Source: a virus | Length of the DNA stretch: 25,748 bases | Virus record (IMG/VR): IMGVR_UViG_3300048833_000037 | Coordinates: 1 to 25,748 of that record | Direction: 5' to 3' (one strand) | Shown here: positions 13,369-21,321 of the stretch, piece after piece | Numbering within the stretch: position 1 is the stretch's first letter | Layout: each line of letters begins with the position of its first letter | Made by a program: the position numbers and the translations under genes | The notes under the pieces: generated by a model | The model's input: only the letters and a program-made list of their open reading frames with translations | Databases searched by the model: none | What the model was told of the DNA's origin: nothing

Positions 13369-14544
13369 ATGAGTAAAATAACCAAACTAACTTCCGAACA
13401 AGAAGAACTAATGTCTGTCGTTCGTCAAGAATGGCTAGATTGGGCTTTACTCGGAGGGGATGAAATCAACGAAGAAGATGTCAGGAGCGGAATAAACTGG
13501 CTGTACGAATTTGCAGGGTTGAAGAAACCAATCACCATTATTGTAGACAGTCCTTTGGGCGCTCAATACGCAGTACCCACGGCCAAGAAGCTTCTAGGTG
13601 GTAAACATGCCCAAGTGGATGCCCAAGTGTATGACCAAGTGTATGCCCAAGTGGATGCCCAAGTGTATGACCAAGTGTATGACCAAGTGCGTGCCCAAGT
13701 GGATGCCCAAGTGTATGACCAAGTGTATGACCAAGTGCGTGCCCAAGTGTATGACCAAGTGTATGACCAAGTGGATGCCCAAGTGTATGCCCAAGTGGAT
13801 GCCCAAGTGTATGACCAAGTGTATGACCAAGTGTATGACCAAGTGTATGACCAAGTGTATGCCCAAGTGGAAATTTTTGAGACGTTTGCATACAACACTC
13901 CTAGTTGGTATGCAGGTTGGTGTTCATGGGCAGACTTTTACGACAGAATCGAAATAGTCAAAAATCCTAATCTTAAACAATATCTTGCGTTTATGAAAAG
14001 TGGTGCATTTATGGGGATTTACCTAGACGGACTAGCAATAGTATGTCGTAGACCTCAAGCAATTCGCAGGGATAACGAAAACAGACTACATAACGACCAA
14101 AAACCAGCTATTGAATGGAGGGATGGATTCAAGCTTCATTTTCTAAACGGACTGTATTTTGAAGAAGCTACGTGGAAGAAAATAGTTAAACAAGAGCTAA
14201 CCCTAGGACAGCTCGCCAAACTAGAACTAGGAGCAGATAAAAGTGCTGTAGCTATGCAGTTTCTTCGTCCAGACCGACTACTAAAACAAGCCAAAGCCAA
14301 GCTAATCCATACAGGCATTAAAGGCACTGAGCTGTATCAAGTAGACGAGTTCACCCACCATATGACGGGTGGAGAAAAACTAGGCGATACTGAGTACTGC
14401 ATAAAGATGAAACACCCAAGCCTAGAGACGATATACATTGAATGGGTAGAACCAACCATAGGGATGATAGGTGATGCAGACCTAGCCCAAGCAAAAGCTT
14501 TTGGGATGACTAAAGAACAATACTTAATGGCGATAGAGGCGTAA
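13369..14544 (+). CDS. DUF6745-like protein with [AD]QV[DYR] repeat
   Basis: A 391-residue protein. ATG 13369 follows GAGGTG; a TTG at 13354 is in frame but overlaps the previous gene. The N-terminal 80 residues are helical. Residues 81-168 are 22 copies of a four-residue unit, always x-Gln-Val-x. The C-terminal region (SWYAGWCSWADFYDRIEIV, then GLAIVCRRPQAIRRDNENRLH) matches a family with QVxDQVx arrays, for which I recall the name DUF6745. The function of that family is not known to me. It follows the GHxHH protein by seven bases. Confidence 0.75.
   Translation: MSKITKLTSEQEELMSVVRQEWLDWALLGGDEINEEDVRSGINWLYEFAGLKKPITIIVDSPLGAQYAVPTAKKLLGGKHAQVDAQVYDQVYAQVDAQVYDQVYDQVRAQVDAQVYDQVYDQVRAQVYDQVYDQVDAQVYAQVDAQVYDQVYDQVYDQVYDQVYAQVEIFETFAYNTPSWYAGWCSWADFYDRIEIVKNPNLKQYLAFMKSGAFMGIYLDGLAIVCRRPQAIRRDNENRLHNDQKPAIEWRDGFKLHFLNGLYFEEATWKKIVKQELTLGQLAKLELGADKSAVAMQFLRPDRLLKQAKAKLIHTGIKGTELYQVDEFTHHMTGGEKLGDTEYCIKMKHPSLETIYIEWVEPTIGMIGDADLAQAKAFGMTKEQYLMAIEA
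13609..13872 (+). repeat. 22 x 12-base perfect coding repeat
   Basis: Each unit is G-[CA]-C-CAAGTG then GAT, TAT or CGT (final unit GAA). CAAGTG never varies and no synonymous change is seen. Units 4-7 (13645-13692) and 8-11 (13693-13740) are identical, so a 48-base block duplicated. This points to recent expansion by slippage or unequal recombination. Confidence 0.97.
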
Positions 14545-14546
14545 CT

Positions 14547-14780
14547 ATGAATCAATCTAAGAACACTGGTAATAGTTTTGTTGTTTTTTGCGGCAGCAAG
14601 GACACAATGGAAAAGATATCTGAAAGGGGAGCTAGAGCATTGAACCCTAAGACAATGAAATATCAGCTTATTGATAAATCAGCGAAATACTCTGTTGTTA
14701 AGTCAGGTCACGTGCTTTACGATCTTGTTGCAGACATTGATTTGAGGAGAATAGCCAATGAGAAAGGTCTTATTTTATGA
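14547..14780 (+). CDS. Hypothetical protein
   Basis: A 77-residue basic protein two bases after the repeat protein gene. It begins with a strand (SFVVFCGSKD) and a helix (TMEKISERGARAL). It overlaps the next gene by ATGA. No family recognised. Confidence 0.65.
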   Translation: MNQSKNTGNSFVVFCGSKDTMEKISERGARALNPKTMKYQLIDKSAKYSVVKSGHVLYDLVADIDLRRIANEKGLIL

Positions 14781-15088
14781 GTACCCTACCCAATCCAGAC
14801 GATACAGAGTTAGAGGAAATACTAGACGAGATATTTGCACCACTTATAGATAACCCCAATTTAACTTTGACAACTACATACTGGAACGAAGCCAAGCGCC
14901 AAATTAACGCCCTAATTACTAAAGCAAGAATAGATGAAGTTAAAAAGATTTGGGGTCATGCTAGAGAACATACGATTACTGGTATAGAGATGATAATGCA
15001 CCACTCAAAAGGACAAATTGATTTTATTGAAGCAGTAGATACAAAACACTTAGAAAAACGCCTAATCGAGTTAGAGGAGAACCTATGA
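14777..15088 (+). CDS. Hypothetical acidic helical protein
   Basis: A 103-residue acidic helical protein, joined to both neighbours by ATGA overlaps. EAKRQINALITKARIDEVKKI resembles part of the 11838 product, so a diverged duplicate is possible. The C-terminus (KHLEKRLIELEENL) looks like a coiled coil. Confidence 0.7.
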   Translation: MSTLPNPDDTELEEILDEIFAPLIDNPNLTLTTTYWNEAKRQINALITKARIDEVKKIWGHAREHTITGIEMIMHHSKGQIDFIEAVDTKHLEKRLIELEENL

Positions 15089-15327
15089 AAGAGAGCATAT
15101 CAATTAGAAGTATATTAAACCAACTATTCTTAGACGGAGTATCTGATGGTGGTACTGGTGGGAGTCAAAAAAACTCAGTAGACCTATCTGAAGCCCAACT
15201 CTTTGAACTGCTTGAGAGTAAGGCAGAAACATTTAATCAGGTTGAATATTTTAAGAGCGGTTCGGTGGTAAAGACGGATGTTCAAGCTATACCTCTAAGT
15301 GCATTAAATGAATTAAGGGGTAAGTGA
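15085..15327 (+). CDS. Hypothetical protein
   Basis: An 80-residue protein of unknown family. Its C-terminus ALNELRGK is encoded by DNA with an AAGGGG that doubles as a ribosome binding site for the next gene. The 15633 product ends in the same ALNELRG. Confidence 0.65.
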   Translation: MKESISIRSILNQLFLDGVSDGGTGGSQKNSVDLSEAQLFELLESKAETFNQVEYFKSGSVVKTDVQAIPLSALNELRGK

Positions 15328-15599
15328 TGATAGTTAAGTTTGGAAATCTAGTACAGCCTAGACATAGCGAAGACCCTGAAAAACCAGAAGCCAGAGAAAA
15401 AGTTACTGAGATGATGCAGAAGCTACACGAAGCAGGATTTGTAAGACAGGAAAATATCAGAGATGGTGTTAAAGACGGTAAGTTTTACCATGTATTTGAT
15501 TTACCTCATCAGATTGAATTTGGCGGAAGTTCAGAAGAAGCAATAGAAATAATGACACCATATTCTGACTATATGAAACCATTGCAGGTAGTAGCATGA
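15327..15599 (+). CDS. Hypothetical protein
   Basis: A 90-residue protein. ATG 15327 overlaps the previous TGA by one base; a GTG at 15324 is an alternative. It has a helix with MMQKLHEAGF and a possible strand KFYHVFDLP. No family recognised. Confidence 0.65.
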   Translation: MIVKFGNLVQPRHSEDPEKPEAREKVTEMMQKLHEAGFVRQENIRDGVKDGKFYHVFDLPHQIEFGGSSEEAIEIMTPYSDYMKPLQVVA

Positions 15600-15632
15600 C
15601 AAAATCTAACGAAATTAAGGAGTAAATAGATT

Positions 15633-15929
15633 ATGAATACAGATAAACAAGATGATGTTGATTTAATTATGAAAAGCAATCTGCCAGCTAGAATCAAGCG
15701 TGATAAAATCCGCCAAATGCTAGCCACCCAAAAAGCAGACCTCTTAAATCAGGTAGAGGAGAAGGTTATAGGAAAAGACGGACTTTACAGCAATCGCAAA
15801 GCTAGAGCACAAGAACTTATAGATACTGTAGGCGAAGATAAAGTGCCGACACTTCATGCTATGTATACAATAGCAAGAACCGATTTACGCCATACCCAAC
15901 GCCAAGCACTTAATGAACTAAGGGGCTGA
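15633..15929 (+). CDS. Hypothetical basic helical protein
   Basis: A 98-residue mainly helical protein, last gene before the late promoter. AAGGAG lies 11 bases upstream of ATG 15633. It shares the ALNELRG terminus with the 15085 product but not the rest. Unknown function. Confidence 0.65.
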   Translation: MNTDKQDDVDLIMKSNLPARIKRDKIRQMLATQKADLLNQVEEKVIGKDGLYSNRKARAQELIDTVGEDKVPTLHAMYTIARTDLRHTQRQALNELRG

Positions 15930-15961
15930 ATTCCGTCTAAAGCTAAAAGACTACTGTTCCA

Positions 15962-15984
15962 ATATCACACAATAACTGTGATAT
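15962..15984 (+). promoter_or_regulatory. Palindromic operator at late promoter
   Basis: ATATCACA (15962-15969) and TGTGATAT (15977-15984) form an exact inverted repeat with a seven-base spacer. It covers the -35 position of the promoter at 16000, so a dimeric regulator binding here would control the packaging genes. The hairpin is upstream of the transcript start, so a DNA-level role is more likely. Confidence 0.6.
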
Positions 15985-15996
15985 ATCTCACTCTCA

Positions 15997-16005
15997 TGGT
16001 ATAAT
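15997..16005 (+). promoter_or_regulatory. Extended -10 promoter for packaging genes
   Basis: TGGTATAAT, with TG at 15997-15998 and TATAAT at 16000-16005. There is no good -35 (TGTGAT at 15977-15982). Such promoters often need an activator, and the operator above overlaps the -35. Transcription should start near 16012. Confidence 0.65.
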
Positions 16006-16176
16006 GTACGCAACGATCTAGCACATAAAAACTATTAAATACGTACAAAGGCACTTCCAGTAGTCTGATCCCTATTGTTAGTGTCCTAGAGCCAGTCAAC
16101 CCCCAAGACTTTCTTTCCAACTCTTTTTTTATGGCTGGCTTGCTTTGTATTTATTGAATAACTAATAGGAGGAGAA
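16006..16176 (+). other. Untranslated leader of late operon
   Basis: About 165 bases without a gene. I see a GGCACT/AGTGTCC hairpin (six pairs, one bulge, long loop), a pyrimidine run around 16109-16131, and AGCCAG/CTGGCT arms on either side of it. A strong AGGAGGAG ends the region. No terminator is convincing. Confidence 0.5.
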
Positions 16177-16344
16177 ATGCCTAGTATTCTAAACAGAAAA
16201 CAAAAACACAGAGCATTTATGAAACATGTTAAAGGACTCCACTGGAAGAACAGCCCGAATAAAGAATGGGCAGAAACGGCAAAGTCAAGTTACTTAAAAA
16301 TCAGCGAAAGGGAAACATGGAAGAAGCCAGAAACTACATTATAG
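16177..16344 (+). CDS. Hypothetical basic micro-protein
   Basis: A 55-residue basic protein (ILNRKQKHRAFMKHVKG, then WKNSPNKEWAE) behind the best Shine-Dalgarno in the region, AGGAGGAG, as first gene of the late operon. That placement argues it is real. It overlaps the next gene by 28 bases. Function unknown. Confidence 0.65.
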   Translation: MPSILNRKQKHRAFMKHVKGLHWKNSPNKEWAETAKSSYLKISERETWKKPETTL

Positions 16345-16646
16345 AAAAACATCCAGATAAGCTAGAAGTATTTGATACTTGTACTAAACTAAACCTAGAT
16401 ACTGAACACTACTGGTGCTATATACCAGAAGGCAAATTCGCAGAAGATTTATACGCAGAAGAATCATCTCCATTTATCGGTGTATTCAAGAAAGAACAAA
16501 ACGGTTATAAGTTCGCAGAATACAAAGCACCATACCCTACGGAAGATGAGCTAATATCACACGTTACTGAACTTCACGTTACTCCAGAAGATATAAAGAA
16601 ATCTAAATGGCAACTACTTGCAGAAGCATACCTACATGAAAACTAG
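16317..16646 (+). CDS. Hypothetical acidic protein
   Basis: A 109-residue protein. I chose ATG 16317, a few bases after AAAGGG, over an in-frame upstream ATG at 16266 that lies deep in the preceding gene. It has a strand-rich middle (HYWCYIPEGKFAEDLY) and an acidic helical end. No family recognised. Confidence 0.7.
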   Translation: MEEARNYIIEKHPDKLEVFDTCTKLNLDTEHYWCYIPEGKFAEDLYAEESSPFIGVFKKEQNGYKFAEYKAPYPTEDELISHVTELHVTPEDIKKSKWQLLAEAYLHEN

Positions 16647-16902
16647 ACCAAGCATAGATATTGCTATCACAAGAGAAGATGACAAGATTAAATTTGCTAT
16701 AGGAAAATACGAACTAAAACTTATACCTACTAAAGAAAACACACAGAGATACGATTTCCTAGCTTTAGAACAATTTATTACAAGAGTAGCCAAAGAAGAA
16801 TACAAAAAGATTATTGAGAGGGATGTATTAGAAAAGAATCTAGCATCACTAGTTAATAATGATGAACCACCTATTGAAGAACAGTTAGTGGGGAGCTTGT
16901 AA
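16636..16902 (+). CDS. Hypothetical protein
   Basis: An 88-residue protein from ATG 16636, overlapping the previous gene by 11 bases with no clear Shine-Dalgarno, so probably coupled. A TTG at 16618 is a weaker alternative. Mixed strands then a helix (YKKIIERDVLEKNLASL). Unknown function. Confidence 0.65.
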   Translation: MKTRPSIDIAITREDDKIKFAIGKYELKLIPTKENTQRYDFLALEQFITRVAKEEYKKIIERDVLEKNLASLVNNDEPPIEEQLVGSL

Positions 16903-17063
16903 TGAAGTATGATTGTGAAATAAAGAAAATATCATCTAAGAAACTCGCAAGCCTAGATATTGAATATGAAGTTGTACTCAGGACAAGCAATCCAGAAGTT
17001 TTAAGTCTTGGTGCATTAAGTGGAGAAACACTGGTTATGGTTGAGGTAACGCCACATGACTAA
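16902..17063 (+). CDS. Hypothetical micro-protein
   Basis: A 53-residue frame that overlaps the previous stop by one base and the terminase small subunit start by eight. It looks strand-rich (LDIEYEVVLRTSN, then GETLVMVEVTP). It fills the gap exactly, which supports it. No family recognised. Confidence 0.6.
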   Translation: MKYDCEIKKISSKKLASLDIEYEVVLRTSNPEVLSLGALSGETLVMVEVTPHD

Positions 17064-17430
17064 GAAAGGCAATACCCCAACAGGAGAGACACTGCAAGAG
17101 AAACAGGCAAGATTGAAAAAGTCAGCACTAATAAATGCCGAGATATTTTACCATTACGAACTCATAGCAAGAGCTACAGGGATTACTGATGACACGCTTA
17201 AAAAGTATAGAGATACTGATCATGAATTTTCGGAAGAGCTAGAAAAAGTCAGAACACAATTTATAGGTAGGAATATGAGACGTTCAAAGCCTGAGTTTTT
17301 ACTAGAGAGACTAGAACCAAAATTCTTCAAAGAACGCAAGGAAACAGAACTAACAGGTAATCTAGGAGTACTTAGTGCAGAACAAGCTGAACAACTTATC
17401 AGAGCAAGAGCAGAACGCAGCGATTCTTAG
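17056..17430 (+). CDS. terS: Terminase small subunit
   Basis: A 124-residue probable DNA-recognition subunit of the packaging motor. An N-terminal helix-turn-helix (about 33-58, ELIARATGITDDTLKKYRD) would bind the packaging site. A coiled segment follows, and the SKPEFLLERLEPKFFKER stretch is typical of this family before the C-terminal tail. It lies directly before, and overlaps by 56 bases, the large subunit gene. Confidence 0.8.
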   Translation: MTKKGNTPTGETLQEKQARLKKSALINAEIFYHYELIARATGITDDTLKKYRDTDHEFSEELEKVRTQFIGRNMRRSKPEFLLERLEPKFFKERKETELTGNLGVLSAEQAEQLIRARAERSDS

Positions 17431-18856
17431 AGAGATAGCACTAAATGGTACGTTCGCAGAGTACTGCATAGCCATTGACAGAAACTATCAATTAGAGTGG
17501 TTTCATAAAGAAATAGCAAAGAAGCTTGAAGCTGGGTATAAAAGGCTAATGGAGGGTAAAGACGTGCGCATAATGATATTTATGCCTCCTAGACACGGTA
17601 AAAGTGATATGGCAACACAAAAGTTTCCATCATGGGTACTAGGAAAAACACCATCAATACCCGTCATGGTTGCATCTTATTCAGACGAACTCGCCACAGA
17701 CTTCGGGCAACGCACCAGAGACATAATGCAATCACCACAATATAAGCAGATGTTTAATTCAAGACTTAGAGCCGATGCTAAAGCTAGAGGTAAATGGCAA
17801 ACAGAAGAGAATGGCGGCTATACAGCAGTTGGTGTAGGTGGTGCTTTGACTGGTAGGGGATTCAAGATAGGTATCATTGATGACCCATTCAAGAACCGAG
17901 AAGAAGCCGATTCAGAAACAATAAGAGAGTCAAGACACAAATGGTATCAATCAACCTTCTCAACACGTGAGGAAGGTAATTCGATGATTGTATTCATACT
18001 TACTCGATGGCACGAAGACGATCTAGCCGGAAGAGTACTGGCAGATAACGAGAGGGCTAAAAAAGCAGGTGAAGCATATGATGATTGGGATGTGATTCTG
18101 TATAGGGCTATATCTACAGAGGACGATAACCACAGGACTACTGGAGAAGCGTTGTGGCCAGATAAATTTCCTATTGAAAAGCTGATGAATAAAAAGACTC
18201 AAATGGGAACTTATGAGTTTTCAGCACTTTATCAACAGAACCCCATAGATGAAGAGGATAGAAAATTTAAGACTGAGTGGTACAGATACCGAGAACTAGA
18301 GGAAGTCTATAAGCTTGACACCTATAATGTCATGACCATAGACCCTAGAGGCAAAGACGATGTAAAGCTAGGTAAGGACTTTGTTGGTATAACTATTAAC
18401 TTCACAGACACACAGGGCAAGTGGAATATCATCAGTTACAGAGAAAAATTGTCGGCAACACAGATTATTGATCTGATGTTTACTACTTGGCAAAAGTACG
18501 GTCTACACAAAATAGGTATTGAGGACAACCAATTTACTCAAGGATTGAAAGTTAGCTGGGAAGAAGAGTCACGCAAAAGAGGTGTTTATCCATATATCGA
18601 ACTACTAAAGCATGGTGGCACACAGAAGGAACTAAGAATAGAAGCGCTTGTACCGAGATATGAAAGAGGTGGTATATATCACATCACCATAAACGGACAG
18701 AAGCAATGTGACGACCTAGAAGATGAATTGGCTCACTTTCCTAAAGCAACTAATGATGATGCGAGTGATTCACTAGCCTATCAGACTAAAGCTACATCAA
18801 GACCTGACGATGAACCAACACCAACTAGAAGCTCAGTATCAACACTAATGTACTAA
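17375..18856 (+). CDS. terL: Terminase large subunit
   Basis: A 493-residue packaging ATPase and nuclease. The ATPase has Walker A PPRHGKSD (71-78), Walker B IGIIDDP (165-171) and a coupling motif LTRWHEDDL (209-217). The RNase-H-like nuclease has D323 (TIDPRG), E383-D384 (IEDNQF) and D462/D465 (NDDASDSL). All expected acidic residues are present, so it should be active. It starts at GTG 17375, seven bases after GGAG, inside the small-subunit gene. It pumps DNA into the prohead through the portal encoded downstream. Confidence 0.95.
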   Translation: MQNKLNNLSEQEQNAAILREIALNGTFAEYCIAIDRNYQLEWFHKEIAKKLEAGYKRLMEGKDVRIMIFMPPRHGKSDMATQKFPSWVLGKTPSIPVMVASYSDELATDFGQRTRDIMQSPQYKQMFNSRLRADAKARGKWQTEENGGYTAVGVGGALTGRGFKIGIIDDPFKNREEADSETIRESRHKWYQSTFSTREEGNSMIVFILTRWHEDDLAGRVLADNERAKKAGEAYDDWDVILYRAISTEDDNHRTTGEALWPDKFPIEKLMNKKTQMGTYEFSALYQQNPIDEEDRKFKTEWYRYRELEEVYKLDTYNVMTIDPRGKDDVKLGKDFVGITINFTDTQGKWNIISYREKLSATQIIDLMFTTWQKYGLHKIGIEDNQFTQGLKVSWEEESRKRGVYPYIELLKHGGTQKELRIEALVPRYERGGIYHITINGQKQCDDLEDELAHFPKATNDDASDSLAYQTKATSRPDDEPTPTRSSVSTLMY

Positions 18857-18867
18857 AGGGAGGCAAC

Positions 18868-19143
18868 ATGCAATACGGAGAAATACAACACTACCAAGAA
18901 GATGAAGGCAAGCAAAAAGTTACTACAATAAAACTCCGTCATGGTCTACCGTTTCTTGATGAGTCTACATACAAAGAACGAGTACAAGTGATACGACCTA
19001 GCGACCTAGACTCAATAATTGAGACTATGCACACCGAACACGCATTAAATGAAACATATGGTGCATGGCTAGAGAAAGCTAAAGACGGAAGATTGTATGT
19101 TGTGAAGTATTGGGTGGAACGAAAACCTATAAATAAAACTTGA
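18868..19143 (+). CDS. Hypothetical protein between terminase and portal
   Basis: A 91-residue charged protein starting after GGGAGG. The pattern is strand (KVTTIKLRHGLPFL), helix (SDLDSIIETMHTEHAL), strand (RLYVVKYWVERKP). No family recognised. The portal promoter begins at its stop. Confidence 0.7.
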   Translation: MQYGEIQHYQEDEGKQKVTTIKLRHGLPFLDESTYKERVQVIRPSDLDSIIETMHTEHALNETYGAWLEKAKDGRLYVVKYWVERKPINKT

Positions 19144-19147
19144 CTTG

Positions 19148-19156
19148 TGATATAAT
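19148..19156 (+). promoter_or_regulatory. Extended -10 promoter for portal
   Basis: TGATATAAT, with TG at 19148-19149 and TATAAT at 19151-19156. No -35 is seen at the right distance (TTGACT at 19140 is only five bases away). Transcription should start near 19163, four bases before the leader hairpin. Confidence 0.65.
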
Positions 19157-19166
19157 ATAGACATAT

Positions 19167-19217
19167 AAGCCACCGAAGCACGGACGCTTACAGATAAGGT
19201 AACGTGCAACGTGGCTT
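19167..19217 (+). promoter_or_regulatory. Start-codon-masking hairpin of portal mRNA
   Basis: Three nested helices: AAGCCAC (19167-19173) with GTGGCTT (19211-19217), GCACG (19178-19182) with CGTGC (19203-19207), and CTTA with TAAG around a CAGA loop (19187-19198). The outer helix contains the portal GTG start codon, and the only Shine-Dalgarno candidate (TAAGG) is in the inner part. The fold should restrict translation unless a factor opens it. Confidence 0.65.
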
Positions 19218-21016
19218 CTTCTTTTTTAAACAAAGACAACTTCAAAGAACATTGGATAGCTTCTAAGACGTTTATGGATAGAATCCGTAAACCCTATGAT
19301 GAAATTGAAAGAATTAAAAACAATCATCCTCATCCGAAGATTGACCCAGCTTATCCTAAAACAACAGACGGCACTACAGCAGCTCAAGTCCGACAAGTAC
19401 CCAGAAGAGCAGTACAACAAGTACCATATGGCAATGCTAGTGTAAGAGGTGACGAATCTCTATCATGTCTAGCTAATTTCGCATTAAAAGACGAGATTAT
19501 GCCTAACTCCGATACGCAAGACATCGTACTAGCTAAGACATGGAAGGGTATAGAAGATATGCAGACCTACGGATCTGCTGATGCTTTAATCTTCTACAAA
19601 ACCGATGGAGATTACTTCGGTACTGACTGGCGACTTATCTACAAGAGAGACATCTACCCAGAGGCAGGGCGTGGAACATACAACGAGTGTAACTTTATAT
19701 TCGTTAGAGCTTATTACCAAATATCTGACCTACAAGCAATCGTCAACAAAGAAGAAATGCTTGCTGAATCTGCTAAAAAGCGTGGAGAGAAGTATAAATC
19801 TACTTGGGACTTGAAGATGATTAAAGAGCTAATAGAAGAAGGTAAAACTTCTGCTAAAGAGGCTCAAGAACAAACAGACACAGAAAAAGACCGAGACATC
19901 AACGCCACATCATACAAGTTCGTACATGGCTACCAGAAGGGCAAGAAAGCCATGTTCTACACCTATTGCCTAGATAAAGATGTATTCATACGTGAATGGG
20001 AAACAAACGACCCAAGAGGCGTATTACCTGTTAGACGTGCTTATTACGAGAATGATATGTCAAACCCTGACGGTAGAGGCATCGTTGAGTTGGTTGCACC
20101 ACTACAGAACTACCTAGACTCTACTCTTCAAGCGTGGCAATATGTACAACTTTACAACATTGACCCAGCAATCACTAAGAGAGGTAACTTCAATAAGAAT
20201 CAGATTAAACTTCGACCTGCATCCATTATTGATATGGGTAACGACCCGAACGCTAAGATTGACCTGTTCACAATTGATTCATCTTCTGTCAATAACTTCT
20301 CTAATACTTATGGACTGGTTAAATCTCAAATTCTAAACCTATTTGGTGGTGATGACCAGAGTATATCTGCAAGTGTAGGTAATCCAACATTCTCTAAGAC
20401 TTCTGCTGGTGTAAATGCACGTCAAGAGATTGTAGGAATAAACGATAACTTTATACGCAAACGAGTAGAGAACTGGCTAGGCGAGATATGGGCTACACAA
20501 TTAAACATCTACTTCCAAGTCACTCAGGGGGACAGAGACTTCTACCCATCTACCAAAGAACTCAAGAAGCTAGAGAAATACCCAGATACCGAGTACTACA
20601 CAATTGACGGTAATAAACTAACTATTCACTTCTCTAAGATACAAGACAAAGAATTTACATTTGAAACAGAAGTATCTACCTCTAAAGCACCTGACTCAAA
20701 CGAATCTAAAGATAGATTGATTGAAGCTGTTGAAGCGTTGCAAAAGACCGGACTTATCCAAGTAGTAGACCCTAAACAACTTGCTAGAAGAATACTCATT
20801 CAATCAGAAGTCGAAGACGTAAACGAACTTATGCCGGAACAAGAAGAAGTGACTGATGAGCAAATCATGCAGAACCTACTAGAAGCTGGCTACCCAGAAG
20901 AACTAGCACGTATGGGTATGGAACTTGAAAAGCAAGGTTATACACCTGAACAGATTGACAAAGTTATGCAACAGCAAATGAAAGCAATGCAAGCACAAGA
21001 ACAGGAGGTCATGTAA
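19211..21016 (+). CDS. Portal protein
   Basis: A 601-residue protein in the usual portal slot, after terminase and before scaffold and capsid. The N-terminal 80 residues are helical and basic. A long central core (YGSADALIFYKTDGDYF, then NPDGRGIVELVAPLQNYLDS and PASIIDMG) resembles portals of podovirus-like phages. The C-terminal end is helical and Gln/Glu/Met-rich (from about 540). Twelve copies would form the ring through which DNA enters the head. GTG 19211 is the start, since no good Shine-Dalgarno precedes the next ATG. Translation is likely controlled by the leader hairpin. Confidence 0.8.
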   Translation: MASSFLNKDNFKEHWIASKTFMDRIRKPYDEIERIKNNHPHPKIDPAYPKTTDGTTAAQVRQVPRRAVQQVPYGNASVRGDESLSCLANFALKDEIMPNSDTQDIVLAKTWKGIEDMQTYGSADALIFYKTDGDYFGTDWRLIYKRDIYPEAGRGTYNECNFIFVRAYYQISDLQAIVNKEEMLAESAKKRGEKYKSTWDLKMIKELIEEGKTSAKEAQEQTDTEKDRDINATSYKFVHGYQKGKKAMFYTYCLDKDVFIREWETNDPRGVLPVRRAYYENDMSNPDGRGIVELVAPLQNYLDSTLQAWQYVQLYNIDPAITKRGNFNKNQIKLRPASIIDMGNDPNAKIDLFTIDSSSVNNFSNTYGLVKSQILNLFGGDDQSISASVGNPTFSKTSAGVNARQEIVGINDNFIRKRVENWLGEIWATQLNIYFQVTQGDRDFYPSTKELKKLEKYPDTEYYTIDGNKLTIHFSKIQDKEFTFETEVSTSKAPDSNESKDRLIEAVEALQKTGLIQVVDPKQLARRILIQSEVEDVNELMPEQEEVTDEQIMQNLLEAGYPEELARMGMELEKQGYTPEQIDKVMQQQMKAMQAQEQEVM

Positions 21017-21315
21017 TGGATGAGTACCCACAAGACGGTTCAAGTTTCTATACGCCAAAAATGCCAGAAGAAACAAAACAACAACTATTAGATGAGAGAA
21101 GTAAAAGCTCTATTGCATCTCCATTTATTGAAGAAGTATCTGAATGGTTTGATGAACAAATAAAACAGTTTGATAGTGTCTCACTTGCACTATACGAAGC
21201 AGAAGCACGTGGAGTGACTATAGAAGAGATATTGAACGCACTCAATATATGCAAAGACAAGTTTAGCGAAAAGAAAGACGAGTTTATGTCTCTACAGATG
21301 AACCTCAAAAAGTAG
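21016..21315 (+). CDS. Hypothetical acidic virion-region protein
   Basis: A 99-residue acidic helical protein overlapping the portal stop by one base, after AGGAGG-like AGGAGGTC. It could be a head or portal accessory protein. No family recognised. Confidence 0.7.
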   Translation: MDEYPQDGSSFYTPKMPEETKQQLLDERSKSSIASPFIEEVSEWFDEQIKQFDSVSLALYEAEARGVTIEEILNALNICKDKFSEKKDEFMSLQMNLKK

Positions 21316-21321
21316 GTGTAT

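Noticed and set aside
13538-13957. Long reading frames on both strands across the 12-base repeat
   Set aside because: The repeat unit has no stop in these frames, so the long frames are a by-product. Only the + frame at 13369 continues into ordered sequence on both sides.
15596-15625. Nine-codon frame with an ATGA overlap before the 15633 gene
   Set aside because: Too short to judge; its last codons are the AAGGAG of the next gene, so it may only be a coupling leader.
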